From the NCBI GenBank assembly GCA_002633005.1, contig NMRA01000352.1, positions 224,905 through 288,904 on the forward strand: 64,000 nucleotides of DNA. The letters run 5' to 3'. A program made the translations under genes and the position numbers. Shown here piece by piece: positions 35,501-46,339 of this stretch; position 1 is the stretch's first letter, and every line of letters starts with the position of its first letter. The DNA is from Phoronis australis. Lineage: Eukaryota > Phoronida > Phoronidae. The notes under the pieces were generated by a model. The model was not told where the DNA came from. It saw nothing but the letters and a program-made list of their open reading frames with translations, and did no database searches.

Positions 35501-37374
35501 AAAGGCATTTATTGGTGTGATGACGCTATCTTTCTGTTTTTGGATGGAATCTAGGTATTTTGCACCACCTAGTGGCCATTTTTGCTGTTTTCAAATCTTG
35601 TTTTTGATGTCCACCCCTGTGTCAACCAAATCATTTGAAAATTGGCAGATATGTTCTCAGTGTGAAGACTACCTTTGATGATGGTGACTGACTACTGTGG
35701 TGCCGCCTAGTGGTAGTTTTGTTTTGCGCCCATAGCTGTATCTCTAAACCCACTGCAGGATCTTTACTAAATTTAGTAAGTGAATTTATATGAAGCTAAC
35801 AACAGACGACGACGACTTTCAGGCGGATCCAACGGACACTGTGCCCACTAGTGGCAATTTCATTTCATTTTATTTTGTTTTCCTTTGTTTTTCTGATGTT
35901 CCTTGACGGATTTTTATGAAATGTGGCATGTTCCTGTTTTTGGATGGATTGTATGTGGCCATTTTTATGACACAAATAAATAACCCTAAAAGCAGACCAT
36001 TTGCAATGCATTTGTGGGCGCATTTCAACGCTCCGCGTTGCTCTTGTTCTAGTAGTATTAGTTTTGGGTGAATACCCTAGAATTTATTAAGACGTTTTGA
36101 AGATTCTGTCAACGATTCTGACGGAGGGTGAAAAAGAGGATGACATAGGTTTTGAAAGCATAGACAGATGATCTGGCGCTAAAACAAATTCGATAAATTA
36201 GGTTTTTCATAGTTTGGGACGATATTTAAGGTAAAAATTCACCTACTAGGAACTTGTTTGTGGTTGATTACTCGGACATTCCATCCTCATCTGAAGGTCT
36301 TTCAACTTATGGATTATCCGCGCTTTGTTGAATGGGGTCATGACCACGGACTAGCTGTAGACCTTCGTTTCGGTTCACGGTGGGCTTTCTGTTCCTGATA
36401 AAGACGGCNAATACTTCGAAAATTCTCATTTTCGGATTTAACGGATTTGTAAACACTCCATACACAAACATCAAACTAACTCAGTACTATTGTTATTGTT
36501 CACGTAAAAATTAAAATGACATTGTGCGCGTGCTTTCCGACGCAATTTCTATTATTGTTTTTTCCACAACAAAAGTGGTATTAAATTGTCCCTTGCTCGG
36601 TTTTGATGCGATCTCTGGAGTCGGTAAGAACTAAAAATTTGTTACAACTTGGGGCGAAGCTTATAAAATTTCATGTCACGGCGTACCTAAACTGGAATTT
36701 TATAAAAAGAAATAACGAACTGACAAATATGTAATGATGTCTTCAATCAATGCGTGTGCACACTTAGCAGCAAGTCCAGGATTCGAACCCCGGTAAGGAA
36801 ATATGTCTTTTCGGACTTGACAATAATTCACGCGATTTGATCAACATACACGTAAGGCCTATACGAAGACTTAAGGATTCTTATTTAGACGAGTTGTCAC
36901 TAGAGTTATTTGGATGTCCTGAAATAAGCTCCAATATGATTGCGGAACAATTTGAGACTAGTTTCATAACTGCAAGAGGCCCTTGAAAATCAAAAACTGC
37001 TTTAGACAGAAAGCCCGGATTTAATGCCAACTTGACATACGTGCGAAAGTAAGCGAACACATAAATTAATACCTTCACACAGGAACTATGATAATTTGGT
37101 AAATGGTAAAATTGAATTGTTCTAATTTATTTTCTTGATCATGCTTTTGGTTTTCATGAAACAGTCACAGCGGAATTATATTTTCATTTTGGTGTTGTTA
37201 GGGTTTTAATGAAAGCATTTAAAAAATTTTGCAGCAGGCGACGAGTGCAAGTGTGGAGTAGGTTGCAAGAAAGGCACTGCTTGCCAGTGTAAGGATGGTT
37301 GCCTCTGCCGTTTGATGGAGCTGGGGAACATGGGAGTCGCCTTCTCAACTTCGGTGTTCGCAAAATTTCGTTAA
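32582..37374 (+). CDS. Short metallothionein-like paralogue, 4 exons, 112 aa, 23 Cys
   Basis: Exons: 32582-32594, 32864-32959, 34090-34182, 37238-37374, all phase 1 with GT-AG. Exon 1 encodes MADS-type (ending GCT, Ala). Exon 2 is 96 bp, one codon shorter than in copy 1, and has lost two cysteines (TCTCEAM became TCMIEAV, and GPCKS became GPWES). Exon 3 is nearly identical to exon 3 of copy 1 (10 Cys). The terminal exon keeps 7 Cys, but a small deletion removes the sequence holding the ancestral TAG, so translation continues through former 3' UTR (LMELGNMGVAFSTS...) to TAA at 37372. AATAAA at 37562-37567 is a candidate poly(A) signal. It could be a functional short metallothionein or a decaying copy; intact splice sites and frame favour expression. 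Confidence 0.7.
33588..33875. mobile_element. Two MITEs of the 'GTTCAGTAACGCTAGGACC' family in opposite orientation
   Basis: The first copy runs 33593-33735 with ends GTTCAGTAACGCTAGGACC and ...GTACTGAAC. The second, at 33750-33872, is inverted (ends GGTCCTAGCGTTATTGAAC). Internal phrases 'gagatattgccgtgtattttaaatgagaac' recur at 55931 and 57653. No coding content. Confidence 0.8.
34351..36052. mobile_element. Long 'GCGCCCACA'-family transposon with about 430-bp internal tandem repeats
   Basis: The left end tttttatgcgtccacatat and right end tgtgggcgcatttcaacg are inverted copies. The insertion is flanked by the short direct repeat agtatt, and the uninterrupted sequence (ccatagttttcgcagtatt) is seen in metallothionein copy 1 intron 3 at about 21265. 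Inside, the phrase 'gtgccccctagtggcaatttta' recurs at about 34551, 34985, 35417 and 35841, giving four units of roughly 430 bp. A ccgtccgtccgg run lies near the left end. No transposase is seen. Confidence 0.75.
36409..36409. other. Single undetermined base
   Basis: One N lies close to the place where intron-3-like sequence changes to intron-10-like sequence in metallothionein copy 2, so the deletion junction may coincide with an uncertain join in the assembly. Confidence 0.9.
36881..36996 (-). CDS. Possible orphan 3' exon related to the Got1-like family
   Basis: A minus-strand frame after a plausible acceptor (gtctaaagcag) reads GPLAVMKLVSNCSAIILELI and stops at TAA. The hydrophobic pattern resembles the conserved 75-bp exon of the Got1-like genes at 59.3, 53.9 and 51.4 kb. 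Its reading phase does not fit directly behind the exon at 40915-41090, so it may belong to a missed exon, another copy or a pseudogene. It lies antisense in the last intron of metallothionein copy 2. Confidence 0.3.
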
Positions 37375-38853
37375 ATGACCTAGGTGGTCCTAGATGCCAG
37401 AATGAGTTGATATGTTGGGCCTGATGGTTTACTTACTCGATTCAGAATTATCTGCTGTTCGCTGTCATGTTCCGTTGGTTTGATTCCAGTCTTCTTATTT
37501 ATTGAATACTGTTGATTTGTAATTATACCTAACTGCTTTTATATGCTGTCCATTTGGTGATAATAAAATTGAGTATGCTTTGAAGAACGCTTAAGTTTTA
37601 TTGTGACGTGGCCACGTACTCGTACGTAAACAGTTCAGTGTCTGTATAATTTTAAGTTTAAGACCTCCACTTCTAAAGTTTGTGAAACAGGTATCATATT
37701 TTAATATGACCCGATGGAAAGTTTTGTAGTTACGAGAATTGTCTTCTGAGATTTCTGGGAAAATCAGTTTCAGTTTACTTCAAATGTAAATTTATTTAGC
37801 TTGGCACACGAAGACTTTGACAACTAAGCAGAAGTAAAGTACTCTATATAAACTCTAAAATCCATCGGAATCTCAAAACTTCCTTGTCTGTGTAATAAAA
37901 CGCACAAGTATATTCTACTCAACAAAGTGCATGCATCGATAACGTTATGCCATAGATTAATTTCTATTTAATCCATGGTTATACTTTCCAAAAGTAACCA
38001 CACACAATAACTTCAAGATTGTTCAAATTTACAAAATGTTCTTGGAAAATCCTTTGCGTAAACACAATGACGAGATTTCAAACGCTTCACGCATTGTCTC
38101 TACGTACATGTACAAATGTAAAGCACTCCCAAGTTTCCTTTGAACGATCGTCTCCTTCAAAGGACTTCTGGTATTTTCCCCTGAGGAGGTGAACGTTATC
38201 TGTTTAGTGTACTTCAGTCACACGGCAAGTCATGTGACTTTCAAATTGTAGAATGATTGACGGTATGACCAAAATTGGCAAGTGCGCAGGCAACGTCCAC
38301 ATCTGAAGGCAAATTCAAGGCTCGAGGATACCCGAGGTTGAATCAAAGTGCGTCCAACTTTTTCAATGAGTGTGAAAACAGTACAAGCGGCCGCAAGTTC
38401 ATAAAAGCAAACGTTCATAATGAGTTCGATAAAGCTAAAAAAGACTTCTGTAAAAGTACAAAAATAAAACATACAGAAATATTTGGTATTCAGAACCCTA
38501 TGCACCAAATTTAGAAGTTCAAGAGTCCGGTGGATCCCACGCTGGAACGCTTCCAATACACTCTAGTTATTGCACTGAGCAAGCCAAGGCAAGGCAACAG
38601 TTACCTTGCTTCAACTGGACGGAAACTAAATATTCTACACTTTTGGAGTACATTTTAGGTTCATCCTCGCGTTCCCATTTGGTCAAAACATTCCGACTTG
38701 TTCGCAGGTTCTATGAGCAAGTTTGGTGTGACAGGGCCTTAAACTGACAAATGGTGAAGCTTTCAAGTGATATTTGACGGCACTTAACCAAGCAAAACTA
38801 GTTATGCCTACAGAAGCCCAGTCCGCTTCAGCGACGAACAATTTTGACCAGTA

Positions 38854-41800
38854 TTAATCGATGTCTTCCAGGATACCAGGATGTTGTGCTCCATCCACTA
38901 GAGAGTCGGTGATCGACCACGAAAGATGCACTGGGGTTACAAGGGCATCCTTTAGCATGTCTAGGAAGCGTGGCATATCCGCGTCAGAACGTGTTACTCT
39001 AGAGTACAGCCTACAAGAACAATTTAAAAGGCGTTCACGATGAAACATATTACAGGCACCCCCCAAGACATACATCCTGTTTTATGACTTAATAGCTCAG
39101 TGATTTATTGACCAAAACATGAAATTGGCAGAGTGATACTTATTTGGATAATGTTCTCATACTCAAAACTCCCCTTTTCACCAAAATAACTTGTCTTGGA
39201 TTGGCTACTACGAAAATGAAGATTATCGTATTTATGTATGAAGGTAAACCAAAGGATCTTAGTTTAACTTACCGCCACGTATTACTGCAGAAATCTTTGA
39301 CAGACCTGACAACCTGAGGAAAGGTACTGAAAAGGAGGAAAATTAGCAAAAGTACTTCGTTAGGCCAAAGCACCATTACAGTCATCTGCATTATTTCGTT
39401 ACAACAGATAAATTTAATATACCACTGCGTAGGTGGCGGTGGTTTGAAATTATACATAACGATCTTCCCTCACAATACAAGAAACTACACGTCCAGTACA
39501 TGTGAAGACGCGACCAGTACTTATGTTCTTTGAGCGCAGTTGAAATTGCTTCAGAATTTTAGCAGCATGTAACAAGATCACTGCTGCGTCTTGTGGACCC
39601 AAAATAGTTGGACTGTAGTTAGCGCTAGAAATCTTCATTTATGAAACGGAAATGGTGAATTTTATCCCACAATGCAACATCCCAACGTCACCGCGACCCA
39701 TCACTTCGGCTGGGAAACGCTTACAAGCTCCCGAGTGAAACACTTGCTTTTCGTGGTGCTGCGTTATTTTGCATTTCTCGCTTGGTTCCTACGGCAAGCT
39801 AACACAATCATGAAATGGAAACATACTATTTAGCTCAATAAAACTAGCCAGATTTAGAGTTCGCAAATTTCACTGATATACCGTGACATCACCTCAGTGG
39901 AAGCCATACCAGCCATTGGAGCTCAGCCTTTAAACTGCCATGAGTGGGGCCCACATGTACATGTACATGTACATGACACACGTCGCATATGTGCACATAC
40001 GGGGAATTTGGGATACAGTCAGGCTTGCTACATACCACGTACTATTATGAAGCTCAACGTCTAGCTTCTATAAGAAGGCGATTTATGCTTCAGCCGTTAC
40101 GTACTACACTCACTGGCATTAGTTTCTGCCCGTAAAAACCTCTGCCCTCTATACAGGTGCAGGTTTTTGAAGGCATCACGAACTGAACACAGAGTGCCCG
40201 TTTTGTACCCTTTTGACAGGTTTTAAATTGTTTTGAATTGAAACTAGACACGATTTTACGAGTGTATACAAAGCTTCGATTTTTTTCAATAAACACTTCA
40301 ATTCCTTATCAACAAAATATATTTTGAAAGAAGTCGGTTTTTCGTAAGACTAGAGCTAATGAATATGTCTCGTAAAAAGTGCAACGTGACCTACATTTCC
40401 CAGAATGGTCACACGAGAAAGAAACTGAACTTGTTCCTGTCGGATTACGGCGATCGATCTTAAGCAATAATACCTCATTGTTTTAATTTGTGAACTTAAC
40501 CATTCAATAAGAGGTTGGAAAGATTAGTGTTTGTTTTCACGCCCAGTTCCACATGACCGATTTAACAAAACATAGGCAAAGATCGCTGCTCGTTTTCACG
40601 CCCATTATCTCCGGTAGCGACAAACCTACCTTTCATTCTGCCATCAAATCATCCATCTGCGCTTTAAGTTCAAGTTGAGGTCATGACCTTTTGGTTGGTT
40701 ATGTTTCAAAAGTTTCCGGGGACCACGATTAACTTTTCTGGCTTTAGAAATTTTGGTAACTGAATCAAAGATAGCGATTCACTTCGATGCAAGACACAAA
40801 AATGTGGCTTAATTTAAATTTTAGCTTTCTCAATTGCCAAACTCGAGTCCAGCAACTTTAGAATATTTAAAAAGCAAATGGAGCAACATTAATATTTCAA
40901 AAATTTACACTTACCCTGTCAAAAAGTATATCCCTAAGACTTCAAAACACATTCCAATTCTTGGAAATCCAAACAGAACAGCAAGAATACCAAATTGGGT
41001 TAACTGAAACCCTTTCTCTGTTTCATTAAGGAATGATTCGAACTGGATTAGGTCAAAAGCAACCACAGCAAATCCAGCTACAAGTAACATCTGAAAAGAG
41101 ATCAACTTATCATGTCATAAAATGCGTTTTGAAAAATCTAGGCCTGCTGCGCGGCAGGTTTTGTGAATCAAAATGCCTAAGAAACTCCACTGCCCAGTTG
41201 CATGATCCTAAATAGAGACTTGACTAAGTTCCATAAATCATTTGCGTATTCGTGTCGTTCTTTACCGACAGATGTAATTAACTTTTTCTGTCAGTGTATC
41301 CTTATTATTATGATATCCTCTTTGACTGTTGACATTTTGTTATAATATAATTAAAAAATGATCAATGAAAACAATTAGAGACTTAGTCATTTAATTAGTG
41401 GCGTTGCATGAGAAGATACCAATTTATTTTCAATAGTTTGATAATTCAATATTAAGTTCATACGGTCCAGTGTGTATCAAAGTCAAAAAACACAACATAA
41501 ATGAAAATAAAAATAAAACCATTGAGAATGTTTCATGCAACCGGGCATATGAGCACATGTATTCAGAGCAAAAGTTCTGGGACTTTGGAAAAAATAAGGA
41601 ATGTAGAAAATCCACATTGTGTTCATGTATTATATAACTTATTGTATGATATTGCAAGCTTCGTGATCACAGTAGAATTATAGACCCTCTTTGGTTCATG
41701 ATCACACGTCTGCATCTTCGTGCTGAATTTGAGATCGAACCTGTAGGTACATTCGTAACACACTTCTATAGGCTCAAACTTCACGGAAATTCCCAAGGTG

Positions 41801-41989
41801 TTCCGCATGACTTTGGTACTGTGTCAGAGTGCGAACAATATGGAAAGTAACGTAAATTTTGATGAGTTTGCTAAAACAACACTTACGTGTATCAAAATCA
41901 ACAATGTATGATTCCATGGGAACAGTAAGCCAGGGAGCGCGGTGAACAGTACAACTCCTGACATTCCGAGACATATCTGGAGTTTTGGA
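38854..41989 (-). CDS. Got1-like four-TM protein A, three 3' exons (5' exon not found)
   Basis: Exons on the minus strand: 41989-41887 (1 nt then 34 codons, phase 0 out), 41090-40915 (58 codons, phase 2 out), 39010-38854 (51 codons and TAA). The first reads LQICLGMSGVVLFTALPGLL, matching the Got1 N-terminal 'IGxGLxGFGVxFxxxG' pattern. The second contains GFQLTQFGILAVLFGFPRIG then MCFEVLGIYFL, matching Got1 'GxxLxxxGxxxVLxGxPxIGMxxExYGxFxL'. Got1 proteins are small Golgi/ER-Golgi transport membrane proteins. The last exon (FLDMLKDALV...) is phase-compatible and resembles the last exon of gene C, but assignment by phase alone is less certain. A short ATG exon ending in phase 2 is missing upstream. 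The final intron spans 1.9 kb. Confidence 0.6.
39953..39974. repeat. (ACATGT)n palindromic microsatellite
   Basis: About 3.5 copies of acatgt, self-complementary at every register. Confidence 0.85.
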
Positions 41990-41999
41990 CTGTAAGCAA

Positions 42000-43080
42000 C
42001 ATAACACAATTATATGTCCGTTGGAATACAAATAAATTTGTAGAGATGGCATGAGAACAACGTTATAGAGCTTGCTACACCGACTAGGCTAGGCTAGGCT
42101 AGGCGAGGTGGTTTACCCCGCGCGGTCTTTTAGGACATCAAAGGAATTGTGGCGACAGCATCAAGCATCAAGTGAAGCCTAATTCACAAAGACGAGCCCA
42201 AGTTGAGTGAGAGCGTAAATCTTTGTTAGAATGTAGGGCGCCTGTAAATATTTCCACCAATAATTAGGTTTGAGGTATTGGAATCACGAATGGTACGGCA
42301 ATGCACTGTCTGCGGGTGATCGCGGTGAGGGAGGTGTAATTTGTACATGCAACTTATAAGCCACGTGCGGCTTATGGTTTTACAGTAATAGCTATAAGTC
42401 AGTATAACTATATTCAGTAGAAGTGAAATAATCGGTGCATGAAATGTGGTGCACCTTTGCTTCTATTTCCGCAAAATCTGCGTTGTCAGTAACCCTTTAC
42501 CTCGCTGGTTGTTGAACCATATCAGACCTTCAGGAAATTTACTTGCAATAACCTCAGTTGAGTATAAGTTAGGTGTTCAGGTATAACGTCCAGCAAACAA
42601 AGCGTTCTGGTAATAGTTAACCTCCAAACTCTGCATAAGCGAGTAGTAATAATCAGTTTATCGGATTTTCCAAGCAGATTTGGCCATTGAAGGAAAGCGA
42701 GCAATGTACAGTTATGCCCCTGACCTAGACTGAGAACGTTATGAGCTTTCCGAAAACAATTTAGTTTTAAGTTCACGCTTAAAATCAATCAAAAGTAAGC
42801 ATGAGTATTAAAGTGAACACAACATGACTCTAGTACCTCAAAATAAATTTTATTATTATATCTTACTTGATTTCAGTTCCTTTAGTGCACAGCTCATAAA
42901 GAAACACGCAAAAATTTAAAAAATAATTATTATGCACAACGTCATGGGTTGAACACAAGTCGTTCGCCAAACTGTTTGGATCAGAGACAAAGTGTATAGA
43001 GTGAAGAGAAAGCAAAGTACATTTAGCGTCGAGAAGGTTCGTAGAGGGATCAAAAGATGAGTTTCCGGAGGCTTCAGTAA
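42000..43080. other. Intergenic stretch without a recognisable gene
   Basis: It contains a short aggctaggctaggcta run at about 42086-42104. The 5' exon of Got1-like gene A is expected on the minus strand here or further right, but no convincing ATG exon with a phase-2 donor was found. Confidence 0.35.
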
Positions 43081-43082
43081 CA

Positions 43083-43319
43083 GCAGCCAGGCGGAGAACG
43101 TCTGTTCCGAAGGACACCAAAGTTGCGCAGAAGTGGCATCGCTTCGTGGGCCGAACGAGAGTGTGGGACGTCATCGTGGACCAAGCGATTCGGTCCGGGG
43201 TCACTCTGTGTTCTGCCCACTTTGAGGACTCGCGTTTCGACTCCAGTCACAGGAGACGTTACGATAAAGGACAATATTTATCATTCAGAGACATCAGCTC
43301 AGGATCGTCTGTTGGCTGA
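43083..43319 (+). pseudogene. Decayed THAP zinc-finger domain
   Basis: The plus frame reads KVAQKWHRF then RSGVTLCSAHFEDSRF. The LCSAHFE...F block with the upstream W..F is the C-terminal half of a THAP DNA-binding domain (C2CH). The N-terminal Cys pair and start Met are not visible, so this is a partial or decayed domain, probably from a DNA transposon. Confidence 0.5.
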
Positions 43320-43542
43320 CTGGGTTGACTCGCCGAGCCCGAGGCCGCTTCTCCCGCGGGAGGATCCAGTTCGTAAGGCTCAAAGTAGAAACGTACGCAG
43401 CCGGAAGCACATTAAACTGGTTCTCGCTTTCGTGCAACCCCATTTCCTCATCCTGGCCACCATTCCCGTACGTTTTTTCATAGTATTCGTTCAATTCTTG
43501 CTCATAATCGTCGTCGCTTTCAAATTCCCTGCTCTCCGCCAT
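43294..43542 (-). CDS. Acidic ORF of unknown function, convergent with the THAP remnant
   Basis: An 82-codon minus-strand frame starts MAESREFESDDDYEQELNEY, strongly acidic, with a cleaner codon pattern than surrounding DNA. It overlaps the THAP frame tail to tail by 26 bp. A similar convergent arrangement (acidic ORF against THAP) occurs in the element at 51597-53220, so both may be parts of one transposon type. No function is assigned. Confidence 0.35.
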   Translation of the reverse strand: MAESREFESDDDYEQELNEYYEKTYGNGGQDEEMGLHESENQFNVLPAAYVSTLSLTNWILPREKRPRARRVNPVSQQTILS

Positions 43543-44984
43543 TGTTCAATGCTATTCACTGAATCTCTTGTGTTCAACCATGACGTCACATGGCGGGAAA
43601 TGTGAAAATTGGCAAAATTGAAAGAAAAATCAAAATTTCGAGCTAATTGCACAAAGTAAACATGGGTTTAGCTAAATTTTACGTCATACATATAGTCTGT
43701 GGCCACCGGTAATTCAAAATGTGCAAAAATCCGTATGAGGAAGCTGGGCACTTCTGGAAATCAACTTCTCATCTTGCACTTCAACTTAGTAATTAGTGAA
43801 TAAAGGCTTAGCAAATTAATTACGAGCGCATCACAGTCTAGAAACAAATAACGGAAATTATCACAAAAACTAACAGCTGCTCACTGAGATTTTGCACTTT
43901 TGCTCAAGCTGGAGATTTAATTATTTTCCGAAATTATTGAGTGAAGTCTAAGACCAAAACGCCTGACTTGAAAGTCTGACGTCACTTTTCATGAAACAGG
44001 TCCCAAGACTCATTCTCAGATGCTGCTTTGCCGAGACCTGTGGAACCAAGTTGAAGCTATGGCCATACGTGTTCTTAACAGGAAAACGTGAATTTTTCTA
44101 TATTCAGCATGAACATTTTTCCTTCATCCAGGCCACAATATTAGCAAGACACTGTTCGATTCACACAATTGTCTGAGAGTGACGTCATACAGGTTTACAG
44201 GTATTTCAATGTACATCAAACATCTTAAAATTAGTTAGCAGAATGTGACGATATCAAAAAGTATCAGCTACGTGTAACATTTCAAAGTGCGCATCCACAA
44301 ACTACGTGAATGGATGCACTAAAACTATCGTTTTTTAGAAATGACGGATCGCGCCAACGTCTTGTACTTTCAAGTTTCTTCTGTCTAATTTAGTTTCTTC
44401 TTCATGCACGGAAACAAAACCTAAGGGTCCGTTCCATAGACGAGATACAATTGTGAAAACGCAAGGTATCATCCCGCATTACAAACAAAGCAATGATTAA
44501 TGTTGGTTCACTGGCGAGTTGCGTCTACGGATCTATGCCTGCACGTCTTTCAATTTCTTTGCTACGGTTTCAAAGCAGTAACAACAAATAGAAGTGGAAA
44601 CAAATAAACTCACTCGTCCGTAAAGTTGTAGAAGTTCGAGAAGTGCCTGGCATGAGTTTTTCTGTAAATAATTAGACACCTTAAAGACATTTGACAAATG
44701 GGACAATAGGTACGCACTAAACAATTCTTCTCTTGGAGTGTTTTTAACCCAGTGAGTTTTCATAAAGTGATATTGCGAGCCCTACAGCAGTTACGGAATA
44801 TTAAACGCGGTTCTACCTTCTTAGCAGATGTCAACAACCACAACATCGTATTTAACATCAAATGATTATTGAAATGACAGAGCCGTTAGTGGTCATCAAA
44901 GGTTTTGAGCAAAAAAAAACTAAACCGGTCAACAAATTCTGCTCCATAGGCAAACACCGAGTCCAGTTCAACAAGTAATACCTC

Positions 44985-45070
44985 GATATAGATAAGCAAG
45001 ACCTCACGAGATTCCGCGAGATATCGCCGTATGTTTTCAATGAGAGCACGTGATTTTGGTTAGATTTTCC
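44985..45070. mobile_element. Fragment of the 'CTAGGACC' MITE family
   Basis: 'gcaagacctcacgagattccgcgagatatcgccgtatgttttcaatgagagcacgtga' matches the interior of the MITEs at 33593, 55931 and 57653, without intact ends. It lies just downstream of a Got1-like exon. Confidence 0.6.
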
Positions 45071-45108
45071 CCCCGCGAGTCGGCCATTAACGCTATTTCT
45101 CTACTTAC

Positions 45109-46331
45109 GCCACAGCAACAAATGCCCCAAGCAGGAGCAAAGAGTAACCAATCACAGGGCTGAAGATCACCATCATTAGCGGAGGGCTCAAGATCGCTAC
45201 AAGTCCTTTGATGTTGAGAAGGGGGGCCACCCCAACGAAATTTATAAGTCCAGCTATGGCAATTGACTGGAAAAAACAAGAGACGTCTGTGAATTCCATG
45301 TTACTGCGTCAGTTTTATCTGCAGCTCGATAACGAGCCTATCAACAATCTGGCACCAGCCTACTCACGTATCCTCACAAGTACAGCAAGCGCAAGTTGAC
45401 CCAAGCAGCTTTCTCCGTCGCTTCGGTCGGGAAACAGGTTAAAGTGGTATTTGCAACGGGAGGACTTGAAAATCAATTCCTGCAAAAAAGCGCCCAGTGA
45501 TCTTGTAGGAAGATCTGTTTTGTGGTGCAGTGGGAATTCGTTGAGTTGTCCAATACTTCAATAGGCGGTCTACCAACGCAGCCTTTCTCGCTTGCACATG
45601 GCAACACTGAGAACTAAATTTACACAGCTTACTACGAACGCAGTTCACGGGTCCGTGAATATTTGCCTCGCTGTGTACGGGTGAGCGAGCTATAGTTGAG
45701 CTATAGTTCACTTGAGACAGACAGCTCAGCTCGTAGCCCTCTGTCTGTTCTCAGAGGTAGAAATGTTTGAGGCCAGAATATGAACGGAGTGTAAGAGCAT
45801 TGTGAAACATAGTTTGGCTGTTTATGCAAATATATTCTATGTAGACGCTTTTTGTCATCAAAGGACATTTTTGTCCGATTCGTACACTACGTTAAGACAT
45901 ATTTATTTGCCATTCAGGAAACTACATTCACTCCAAAGTGATGACAGGGTGCGGCGGAGGAACTTTCTAGCTTGAACAAAATTGATAGTTTAAAGGACTT
46001 AAACGGGAATTTTAATCTTTTTGAAAGCATTTTGGTCAATTAGGCACATTAAGTCACTCATAAAGGATTTTTATTCTTTTTCATTGAAACGAAACTCAAT
46101 GAATATTCGTCAAAACGGAAATGTGACGGTGCATGTGAGCAACTCGCAAAATGCAAACACCGGCTTTAACAGTCTACAGAATTAGTCCACGTACTTTCCC
46201 ACAAGTATATACTTACACAGCCCAAGCAGAACAGTGAATCAGCGATAACAAGAATGCTCAGTGGCCAGCTCAGTCCCACAGTTGCTAGTCCGAGAGCAAC
46301 TAATTCAACAACAGTCCGGACGGGTTGACAA
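45109..46331 (-). CDS. Got1-like four-TM protein B, two internal exons
   Basis: Exons 46331-46217 (1 nt plus 38 codons, out phase 0, GTAAGT donor) and 45266-45109 (52 codons plus 2 nt, GTAAGT donor). The first reads VELVALGLATVGLSWPLSIL, the position of Got1 TM1-2. The second reads AIAGLINFVG, then NIKGLVAIL and MMVIFSPVIGYSLLLLGAFV, the position of TM3-4. Both have the same in/out phases as the equivalent exons in genes A and C, which supports common descent despite low identity. The 5' exon and 3' exons are not established; a 48-bp exon at 44661-44614 (or ending in TGA there) is phase-compatible but weak. Confidence 0.55.
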
Positions 46332-46339
46332 CTGTCAGA

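Larger units (their letters stand above)
31290..40750. repeat. Tandem block 2 of the metallothionein duplication
   Basis: Colinear with 18945-31285 (see that entry). This copy lacks metallothionein exons 4-10, the SINE and the TTAA element of block 1, and has gained a 1.7-kb transposon at 34351 and the minus-strand exons at 36881-36996 and 38854-39010. The 3' flank and right part are colinear with block 1. Confidence 0.75.

Noticed and set aside
36769-36800. tRNA-like T-arm (ggttcgaatcc) on the minus strand
   Set aside because: The stem is imperfect and no A box or acceptor stem is found upstream, so it is not a tRNA gene; at most a SINE fragment.
38230-38556. 108-codon minus-strand frame
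   Set aside because: It lies in the duplicated 3' flank; the equivalent in block 1 is not open, so it is not conserved coding DNA.
42863-43204. 113-codon minus-strand frame
   Set aside because: It is antisense to the THAP remnant and has no recognisable motif.
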